Part shown: positions 56,656 to 64,000 of the stretch, one piece after another
How positions within the stretch are numbered: position 1 is the stretch's first letter
Layout: every line of letters begins with the position of its first letter
Assembly: GCA_022559845.1 (NCBI GenBank)
Contig: CM040123.1
Coordinates: 301,804,642-301,868,641, forward strand
Length of the DNA stretch: 64,000 nt
From: Amorphophallus konjac
Lineage: Eukaryota > Streptophyta > Magnoliopsida > Alismatales > Araceae
Reading direction: 5' to 3'
Program-made: the position numbers and the translations under genes
Notes under the pieces: generated by a model
The model's input: the letters and a program-made list of their open reading frames with translations, nothing else
The model's database searches: none
What the model was told of the DNA's origin: nothing

Positions 56656-56769
56656 AACTGCACCCTTCGGAGCGGGCGTTTATTCCACAGAAGTTACCCC
56701 TCTACTGGTGCACCTCCACCCAACCCCCCAATTCCTTCCTCAACAGTTGAAGTAGAAGAAAATGACCCC

Positions 56770-57396
56770 ATGCCTGGCACTAAATATGATTTCTTGCAAC
56801 ACTTGGACAGAATGCCAGCGAAAATATCAGTCCTGGAGTTAATCAAGAGGTCCACGCTACACCAAGATGCCCTAAGGGCTTTTCTGCAGAAAGTTATGGT
56901 TAGCGAGGACGTGGCAGTAGACAGTTTGCCATCGGTGTTGGCCACCATCACAAAGGGACCATCTATTTCTTTTTCTGAGTCGGAGTTAGCACCCCCAGAG
57001 GCACGTCAGATGCCACTATGCATTACAATTTCTTTGAACAAGGTGGCCATTGATTCAGCTCTAGTGGACACGGGAGCTTCTATTAATGTTTGTCCCTTGA
57101 GCACATTGCGTGCCTGCAACATATCTGAAGACATGCTAAGGCCGACACCGACAACCATTGCCGCATATGATAACTCCAGGAGAGCTTGCCACGGGGTTGT
57201 AACAGTTCAGGCCGAGCTAGGGCCTTTAAAAATGGACGTGGAATTTTATGTGCTGGACATAGACCCAATGTTTAAGGCTATTCTGGGTCATCCATGGATT
57301 GATAGTTTGAATTCAATACCCTCGACCGCCCACCAGTGCCTCAAATTCCCATTTCAGGGGCGGGCTGTCAAGGTGAAGAGTGTCTCCACGGTCTAG
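56770..57396 (+). pseudogene. Tat-like aspartic protease domain
   Basis: A 208-codon open frame with the retropepsin active site ALVDTGASINVCP (57060-57100). The second half is FYVLDIDPMFKAILGHPWID, where the family ILG(R/H)PW motif closes the fold. The protease cuts the Gag-Pol precursor. Upstream residues (DRMPAKISVLELIKRSTLH) are the usual linker of Tat/Ogre-type elements. It ends at TAG 57394-57396, but the same frame continues as polyprotein, so this stop is probably a mutation. The domain itself looks complete. Confidence 0.85.
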
Positions 57397-57651
57397 ACAA
57401 TAGATGCTATTGCTGATAAAATCCTGCCTACATTATGGCCAAGTAACAAGCTAGTTTTGTATGTGATGGACTTGAACTTTCCTTGGGCATATGCGTCACG
57501 CAAGCCCGCCACTTCACCAGTTAACGTTAAAATCAAGTCCAAGATTAGAGATTCAAAAGGATGACACACGATATTGAAACTAGGCTATCAGCCAGGCATG
57601 GGCCTCGGCGCACAATTGCAGGGGCAGACTAAGCCCGTCCTTAGGGGCAGA
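57397..57651 (+). pseudogene. G-patch-like remnant after protease, cut by Sirevirus
   Basis: In the protease frame, after a TGA near 57562, the text reads ILKLGYQPGMGLGAQLQGQ. This is a G-patch-like, glycine-rich motif known between protease and reverse transcriptase in Tat/Ogre-type elements. It is interrupted at 57651 by the LTR of the next element. Confidence 0.65.
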
Positions 57652-59297
57652 TGTTGTGCCCCTGTGGTCATTTGAGTCATCATGTGGTCATTTGAGTCAT
57701 TCGACATCATCCTATGGTCATTTGAGTTATTTGATATTCTTGGTTTTGATAATGGCTGAACACTATAAGTCATTGATGTTTTCCACTCTTATATGACTGA
57801 CATACTTGATGTTCTTTCATGACAAATATGCCGAGGAATGGAGTGGAAATAGCAAAAGTGAAAGCTCATTGATCGCGCCCAAGCAAAAATGCAAATCCCC
57901 TCAAGATGAGTCGGCACTTCACATAGCCAAGGTCGATGCACAAAGAAGCATCACCAAGAGAACCCAAGGTCAAAGACTCAGTTGACACCTTCAAGACTAT
58001 CAAGGTTGATGCCACAGATGAGAACGGGCTGCTAAAGGAGTTAAGCGACTGAGCTAAAGGGTTAACGGACTAAATCGGGGAAACCCGGGATCTGCCCAGC
58101 CAGCGGTCGACCGTTGGCCCAGGGGCGGTCGACCGCTCCTACCAGCAGCTCACTGCCTACAGGGATTCTCAGTGGCGGTCGACCGCCAGCCTATGGGCGG
58201 TCGACCGGATTTCCCAGGGACCAAATGCCAGCCGGTTTCTCAGTAGCGGTCGACCGCCAGCTTCCACAGGTCGATCGCCAGCCCCGAGCCATCAATTGTT
58301 GACTTTGTTTTCCACCTCGAGAAGAGCCCCTTTCCTTGTAATTGTTTAATCCCAAAGTCACCCAATGTCCCATGGATTGTGGATCTGGTCTGGGGGGTTT
58401 CTATGGACCATTCAAAGGATATAAAACACACACAAGAAGGGTTGGAAACCCTAAGGCTAAGAAGGGAGATCAAAGGAGGCTACAAGGGTGTGTTCAAGGG
58501 AGAGGAAATCGAGTACTGTACCCGTGAACAGTACTCCGGGAAGAAGTTCTTCATCAAATCCTCAAGTGATTCAAGCTACTTTAAGAGGAGATCAACCCCA
58601 AGCCAAGTGAAGATAAAGCTACAACCATCATCTTCTTCATCAACTCAAAGGGGATTCAAAGAAGGAGATTCAAGGAAGATCGGTTTGTAAGGAAGGAACC
58701 TTTGTTGCTGAATCAAGAGGAGTCTTTGCAAGAGAGAAGAAGCCCTTGTTGCGATTAACATCGCATCTCAGACAAGATTTCATTTGCACCTAGCCTTGAT
58801 CATATTTCCATTCTTGTCCGAGCATTTTCATATTTGTTCTTTTATCATTTTGTTCAAAAATTGAAATTGAGAATCGTCCCTACCGCTGTTAGTAGGAAGG
58901 CAGTTGGAAGGTGTTCCAGTTTGCGGTGATATCGCCCCTACCGGTGGTTAGTAGGAAGGCAGTCGGTGGTTCTCCGATTTACGATTTAGTGTGCTGCACT
59001 AGTGAAGCCTCACCGGATTTGGTGAGGGGTGGACGTAGGACTGAGGATTCAGTCCGAACCACCTTAAAATATCATGTGATGTGGTTTGTTTGTGTGATTG
59101 TTTCGCTCTAGATGCATGCTTAGGTTCGAATCAATATATTATTTACTTATCTTGCCAAGCGAATCATAGTGTCCTTCGCTAAGCTAGTTGTATTCCGCTG
59201 TAATTCATTTTAACTAGCTATAAAGAGGGTTGCATTACGAAAAGAGGGGCAGATCTATTCACCCCTCCCCTCTAGATCCGCTATCCACTACTCAACA
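57652..59297 (+). repeat. 5' LTR of Sirevirus
   Basis: TGTTGTGCCCCTGTGG...CCACTACTCAACA, 1646 bp. GGTCGACC palindromes lie at 58100-58280 and a TATA box at 58418-58427 (GATATAAAAC). The 3' part (GGTGAGGGGTGGACGTAGG near 59020) is similar to the U5 of the gag-only element and of the relic at 5529-6690. Confidence 0.9.
58418..58427 (+). promoter_or_regulatory. TATA box of Sirevirus LTR
   Basis: GATATAAAAC, about 770 bp into the LTR, followed by an A/G-rich leader. Confidence 0.65.
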
Positions 59298-59299
59298 AG

Positions 59300-59311
59300 T
59301 GGTATCAGAGC
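59300..59311 (+). other. Primer-binding site (Met-tRNA type)
   Basis: TGGTATCAGAGC, two bases after the LTR. Confidence 0.9.
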
Positions 59312-59353
59312 CTAATCTCTCATTATAGGGTCCAACGACCTTGAGGGAATTGG

Positions 59354-61130
59354 TGGATCAGCGTCCAAAGGTTTCTTACCTGAAGGACATTATGTAAATA
59401 GGCCTCCTTATTTCACTGAAACCAATTATCCTTATTGGAAACATCACATGCAGGTGTTCATTCGCGCCCAAGACTGCGAACTTTGGCGAGTGATCAACAA
59501 AGGTCCATATGAGCTTACGGATAATGAGGACTTGTGGACCAAAAAACAAATAAGACAATCCACTGTCAACTGGAGTGCTAAACACATCATGCAATGCTCA
59601 CTCCATCTAGTAGAATTCTTAAGAGTGGCTACCTGCGCAACTGCAAAACAAATGTGGGACAAGCTAGAGGTAATTTACGAAGGAACCTCTCAGGTACGAG
59701 AAACAAAAGCCAACATTTTAGTTTCTGAATATGAAATGTTCCGCATGAAGCCTGATGAGTCAATTCAAAACATGTATGCTCGCTTAACTGTACTTACTAA
59801 TGGTCTAACAGATTTGGGAAAGAAATATTCAGAATAAGAAATTGTGAGGAAGATTCTCAGATCATTGACTCCCGCATGGCACACGAAGGCGACCGTGGTT
59901 GAAGAATCTAGAGATCTCGCAACTACTAAGGTAGATGAACTCATTGGGTCATTGATAACCTATGAGATCAACCTTAAGAGCAAAGAGGCTGAGGCACCTA
60001 AGAAAAAGCCCCTAGCTCTTAAAGCATGACCCAGCGGTCAAGGCACTTCTGATGAAGGTGAGGATTCTGCAAGTGAGCGAGATGAGGATGACGTAGCCAT
60101 GCTCACACGTAAGTTCAGAAAATTTCTGAGAAATGAAGGTAAGAGGTTCATGAGATGAAGGTCAAAGGTAAGAAATGGTTTCAAATCTAATTCTGAAAAC
60201 TTTAAGAAATCTGACAAAATCATTTGTTATTCTTGCAACAAACCAGGGCAATTCAAGACTGATTGTCCTGACAGATTCAGAAAAGCTGACAAATGGAAGG
60301 GCAAGAAGAAGAACAAGGCCATGGTGTCTACCTGGAGTGACGAGGAAGAAAGTGATGGTGGAACTAGCTCCTCGGACAAGGAAAAAGAAAATCTTTGTCT
60401 CATGGCCAGAGGTGATGAAGAAACTGAGGTAAACTCTCCATTTGAAAATTACACAATTGATGATTGGGAGGAAGCATATATACAGCTCATGGAAAAATAT
60501 GACATGTACAAAAAGGAGAATAAATCATTGAAAAATAAAATTAACTTGTTTGTGCATGATCATGACATGAATGATAAGACTGTTCTACTTGAAACTGAAA
60601 TTAAAGATCTTAAGAAAATGATTGAGGATTTGGAAGAGGGAAGAAAAGAAATGACTGACTTGAAAACTGAAAATGAAGACTTAAGAAATGAGATTGATAG
60701 CATGAAACTAAAAATACAAAGTAATGAAAAGGAGAGCAAATTGAGTAATGGGAAGTATGAAGCTGTCAAACAAGTCAACACTCAACTTCTTCAAAATATT
60801 GAAAACCTACAAAAAGAGTTGAAGGATAAACAACAATCTTTGGAAAAATTTGTGGATGGAAGAGAAAACCTAGATGCATTGCTAGGTACCAGAATGAACT
60901 TCAACACGGAAGGGTTGGGTTTTGAACCTACAAATAAGAGGCCAATTGGGCTAAAAACTGTCACATTTGTTTCATCTTCTAATGCTTATACCTCAAAAAT
61001 AACATGCAAAGGAAAAGAAAAGGTTGAAGAGGAAGCCACTGAAATCCCTAAAAAGATTGCTCAAAAGCCTACGAAGAGTCAACCATCCTCACAACATAGG
61101 CCGACACCTCCTTGGCCATCAACCGTTTAA
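59354..61130 (+). pseudogene. Sirevirus gag, one frame with three stops
   Basis: One frame carries the whole Gag. It opens with a UBN2-type capsid domain: PPYFTETNYPYWKHHMQVF, then ELWRVINKGPYEL and AKQMWDKLEVIYEGT. Next comes an acidic stretch and a zinc knuckle at about 60226-60267 reading CYSCNKPGQFKTDC, where the expected His is Gln (CAA). Then come PFENYTIDDWEEAYIQLM, a long coiled coil (to about 60860) and the single motif LGTRMNFNTEGLGFEPTNK. In-frame stops are TAA 59835-59837, TGA 60027-60029 and TGA 60156-60158. TAA 61128-61130 ends the longest open part. There is no frameshift in this stretch. The layout corresponds piece by piece to the gag-only element at 42836-45444, apart from the position of the zinc knuckle, which here precedes the coiled coil. 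Confidence 0.85.
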
Positions 61131-61496
61131 ATCGCCAAACAATTTCACACATGTCGACACTTCCATAGGTTGACATCACCCTATTTTTGGGGCAATTGTG
61201 ATTTCTCTGTGCACCAATCCCCTAGGTGGCAAAACAATCACTTTCAACCCAAAATCAACTAGTGACCACAATGGTTGAAGAAGCAAACTTCCTCAAACTT
61301 CCACAAATTCCAACAAAGAGCTTATAACCAAAAAGTGAATGTCAAAGCTGAAAAGAAAAACTAAATCCCTACTCTAAGCAAATAAAACATGAATGCTAGG
61401 AAGGTTTGGATTCGAAAAGAAATGGTTTCATGCTTTGAAAATCTGAAGAGTTTGATGGGACCCAAATTTTGTTGGGTTCCAAACACCATTGCTTAA
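61131..61496 (+). pseudogene. C-terminal gag remnant before protease
   Basis: The same frame, now with frequent stops. A trace of a second zinc knuckle may be FHTCRHFHRLTSPYF near 61146. The end LMGPKFCWVPNTIA and TAA 61494-61496 corresponds to the SGPKTSWVPICAK tail of the gag-only element. Confidence 0.6.
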
Positions 61497-62615
61497 TTGC
61501 TTGTGCAAGAGTGTCTTGCAGCCATGCATAACATGTGGTCCCTTGATAGCGGCTGTTCAAGACACATGACTGGAGACAAAATAAAATTTTGTCTCTTAGA
61601 GGAAAAGGAAGGAGGACACATCACATTTGGAGGGAACAACAAAAGAAAAATCATTGGAATATGTAATGTAGGTAAGAACCTCTCCAACTCCATTAGAAAT
61701 GTGCCATTAGTTGAAGGTTTAAAATATAATTTGCTCAGCATAAGTCAATTGTGTGATAAAGGTCATAAAGTGTTGTTTGACTCTCATGAATGTAGAATCC
61801 TTGAACCAAAATCTGACAATGTAAAATTTTCTGGAAAAAGGGTCAACAACATTTACATGATTGACTTAGATGATCCTGCTCACATAAATCTTTATCTTGC
61901 TGCACCAAAATCTGAGCTTGCATGGTTATGGCATCGTAGATTAGGACATGCTAGCTACAATGTCTTACATAAACTATTAAAGCATTCATTGGTGAAAGGG
62001 TTGCCTGAACTATCTTTTAAACAAGAAAACAAATTGTGTGATGCATGTGTCCTAGGTAAACAAACGAGAAAATCCTTCAAGGCTAGATCTGCAAACATGT
62101 CATCTAAACCACTTGAGCTGATTCATATGGATTTGTTTGGTCCAACCAGAACTGCTAGTTTAAGTGGTAGAAAATATGGATATATCTTGGTGGATGATTA
62201 CTCTAGGTTCACATGGGTTTTCTTTCTCACACATAAAAATGATGTTTTTGATGAGTTTCAGGCACTCTATACGAAGATAAAGCAAGAAGGTGAGTTTAAG
62301 ATTTCCAACATTCAATCTGATCATGGTGGTGAATTTGAAAATGCTGACTTCTATAATCTTTGCAGGGCTGAAGGCATTTCACACCGATTTTCTTCACCAA
62401 GAACCCCAGAGCAAAACGGTGTAGTTGAAAGAAGAAACCGAACACTCATAGAGATGGCAAGAACAATGCTTGCCGAACGGCAACTCCCAAAGATATTTTG
62501 GGCTGAGGCGGTAAACTCGACATGTAACATTATCAACCGCTCTATGGTAAGGCCACACACCAAAAAGACTCCTTATGAGTTACTGAAAGGTAAAAGCCTT
62601 CTCTCACACATATGA
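61497..62615 (+). pseudogene. Sirevirus pol: protease and integrase
   Basis: A 372-codon open frame in the same frame as gag. It begins with the copia protease active site WSLDSGCSRHMTGDK (about 61530) and continues with LKYNLLSISQLCDKGH. The GAG-pre-integrase zinc domain follows: LWHRRLGHASYNVLHKL, then CDACVLGKQTRKSF (HHCC). The integrase core shows D,D(35)E: Asp in IHMDLFGPTRTAS, Asp in IQSDHGGEFEN, and Glu in TPEQNGVVERRNRT. It stops at 62613-62615 because of a frameshift near 62600, after which the integrase C-terminus continues in another frame. All catalytic residues visible are intact. Confidence 0.9.
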
Positions 62616-63100
62616 AAGTGTTTGGGTCTAAATTCTTCATCCATAATAATGATAAAAGAGACTTAGATAAATTCGAGCCCAAGAGCGATGAAGGTATATT
62701 CCTTGGATATTCTGATAGATCTAGGGCTTATAGAATTTATAACATTAAGAGTCAAACTGTGGATGAATCACCCCATGTTTCCTTTGATGAATATAATGAT
62801 GATTCTAATAATGATAACTCTTGCAAGAAAAATAATGAAGACGGGGAATTCCTAAGCATGAAGGAAAAGAATAATTCTCCACAAGAAGAAACAAAAGAAG
62901 ATGGTGACCTAGCTGAATCAAGCAATGCAAGGGATCAAGCTCCAGGAGAAGGTAATGATTCTACAAACATTAGAATTCTTAAGGATCATCCTTTAGAAAA
63001 TATCATTGGCAGCTTGAATGATCTACCTAGAACAAGGTCACATTTTAGAATTGTGGAAGAATTAGATCAACTTGCTCTTGTATCACAGATGAAGCATTAA
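62612..63100 (+). pseudogene. Sirevirus integrase C-terminus and linker
   Basis: Starts MKVFGSKFFIHNNDKRDLDK and GIFLGYSDRSRAYRIYN, the conserved end of copia integrase. Then comes an acidic, Asn/Asp/Glu-rich linker, with LPRTRSHFRIVEELDQLAL just before reverse transcriptase. It is one frame off from the integrase above and from the reverse transcriptase below, so frameshifts lie near 62605 and 63100. Confidence 0.85.
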
Positions 63101-64000
63101 AGGCTGAAAACTGGATAAATTCAATGCAAGACGAGTTAAACCAGTTTGAACGAAACAAAGTTTGGCATCTTGTTCCTAAACCATCATCACAATCTGTCAT
63201 AGGCACTAAATGGGTCTTTAGGAACAAACTCAGTGAGGATGGCAAGATAATAAGAAATAAGGCTAGATTGGTGGCTCAAGAGTATAATCAAGAGTTTGGG
63301 ATAGATTTTGAGGAATCTTATGGCCTAGTTGCTAGACTTGAAGCCATCAAAATCTTACTTGCCTTTGCATGCTCCCTTAGAATAAAGCTGTATCAAATGG
63401 ATGTAAAAAGTGCTTTCCTAAATAGTTTGATCAAAGAAGAAGTCTATGTTGAGCAACCCCCTGGCTTTGAGAACTCTAACTATGCAGATTTTGTATATAA
63501 GCTAGACAGGGCGCTTTATGGACTAAAGTAAGCACCGAGAGCTTAGTATGAGAGACTAAGCTCGTTCCTCATTGAAAAAGGGTAAACACGAGGTAAGGTA
63601 GACCAAACACTTTTCACCAAGAAGTAAGGTAAGAACATCTTGATTGTTCAAATTTATGTTGATGATATTATGTTTGGTTCTACTAAATCTGAAATGTGTG
63701 AGGAATTTACTAATCTCATGACTAATGAATTCGAGATGAGCCTAATGAGAGAACTCCAATTTTTTCTCGATTTGCAGGTCAACCAAGGAGAAGATGGGTG
63801 CTTCATAAGTCAAGCCAAATACATCAAGGAGCTGCTGAAAAGATTTGACATGACAAACAACAAAATAATTGCAACTCCTATGAGCACCACAACATCACTG
63901 GATTCGGATAAAAATGGTAAATTAGTGGATGCAAAAATCTATAGGGGTATGATTGGCTCATTGCTTTATTTGACTACATCCCGACCAGATATCCAGTTTA
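63101..64000 (+). pseudogene. Sirevirus reverse transcriptase (partial)
   Basis: Reads ALKAENWINSMQDELNQFER, then VIGTKWVFRNKLSEDGKI, KARLVAQEYNQEFGIDFEES and YQMDVKSAFLNSLIKEEVYV, the start of copia reverse transcriptase with the first catalytic Asp (QMDVKSAFL). Stops follow at 63529-63531, 63544-63546, 63583-63585 and 63625-63627. The same frame then gives the YVDDIMFGS active site (63655-63681) and SRPDIQF at the end. The first two stops fall where the family has Gln and Trp (LKQAPRAWY-type motif), consistent with C to T and G to A changes. RNase H and the 3' LTR lie beyond the window. Confidence 0.9.

Larger units (their letters stand above)
51085..57651 (+). mobile_element. Tat-like Ty3/gypsy element, 5' part
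   Basis: LTR, primer site, long leader, gag and aspartic protease followed by a G-patch-like remnant, cut at 57652 by a Sirevirus insertion. The primer site, the gag block order and the protease sequence type agree with Tat-like gypsy elements, and the gag matches the minus-strand remains at 23189-25033. Frameshifts and stops in gag make this copy inactive. The rest of pol lies outside the window, if it survives. Confidence 0.8.
57652..64000 (+). mobile_element. Pol-bearing Sirevirus (Ty1/copia), 5' part
   Basis: LTR, Met-tRNA primer site, Gag with coiled coil, protease, GAG-pre-integrase, integrase and most of reverse transcriptase, running off the window. The copia order (integrase before reverse transcriptase), the LTR start TGTTGTGCCCC and the coiled-coil Gag support a Sirevirus. 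Three stops in gag, more after it, two frameshifts in pol and four stops in the reverse transcriptase make it inactive. It sits in Tat-like pol; GCAGA (57647-57651) would be the left target duplication. Confidence 0.9.

Overview
This window looks like nuclear repeat DNA from a flowering plant with a large genome. I found no host gene, no rRNA or tRNA gene, and nothing bacterial. Almost every stretch that can be assigned belongs to an LTR retrotransposon. The lineages are a Tekay/Del-type chromovirus, further chromovirus-type LTRs, Tat-like Ty3/gypsy elements, Sirevirus-type Ty1/copia elements, and a family of large non-coding derivatives (LARD type). Lineages were assigned by reading domains, primer sites (PBS), polypurine tracts (PPT) and LTR ends by eye. 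No database search was possible.

Layout from left to right. 1-5523 is the 3' half of a plus-strand chromovirus: RNase H, integrase and chromodomain in one frame with eight stops, then a 3.6 kb LTR carrying about 30 copies of a GGTCNGTGCAT motif. 5529-6690 is a decayed Sirevirus-like LTR. 6691-20722 is an unidentified host repeat with an 81-bp tandem array. It is interrupted by a solo LTR (8529-11101, target duplication CCACC) and by a complete minus-strand non-coding LARD-like element (12285-20508, duplication CTCGG). 20723-27277 holds Tat-like remains in both orientations. 27278-33694 is a badly decayed minus-strand chromovirus with one long LTR. 33865-39588 is a second copy of the LARD family in plus orientation, without its 3' LTR.

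39594-51083 is the best preserved unit: an 11.5 kb Sirevirus-type element with two closely matching 3.1 kb LTRs and a GTGTT duplication. It encodes only Gag (a coiled-coil part and a six-zinc-knuckle part) and no protease, integrase or reverse transcriptase. 51085-57651 is the 5' part of another Tat-like element (LTR, gag, protease, G-patch remnant). A Sirevirus inserted into it (57652 onward) has an LTR, gag, protease, integrase and reverse transcriptase with several stops and frameshifts, and it runs off the end of the window.

How the parts may work together: the gag-only element shares its LTR start, primer site, gag architecture and Gag end-motif with the pol-bearing Sirevirus at 57652. 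It is therefore plausibly a non-autonomous partner that uses pol from such elements. The LARD copies share leader and LTR blocks with the chromovirus-type LTRs and may be mobilised by them.

The most unusual signals are regulatory-looking. One is a pair of dense short-motif arrays with a similar core in two unrelated LTRs. The other is a family of imperfect palindromes (CGGYC, a 7-8 nt gap, GRCCG) that recurs in the LTRs or leaders of several lineages.
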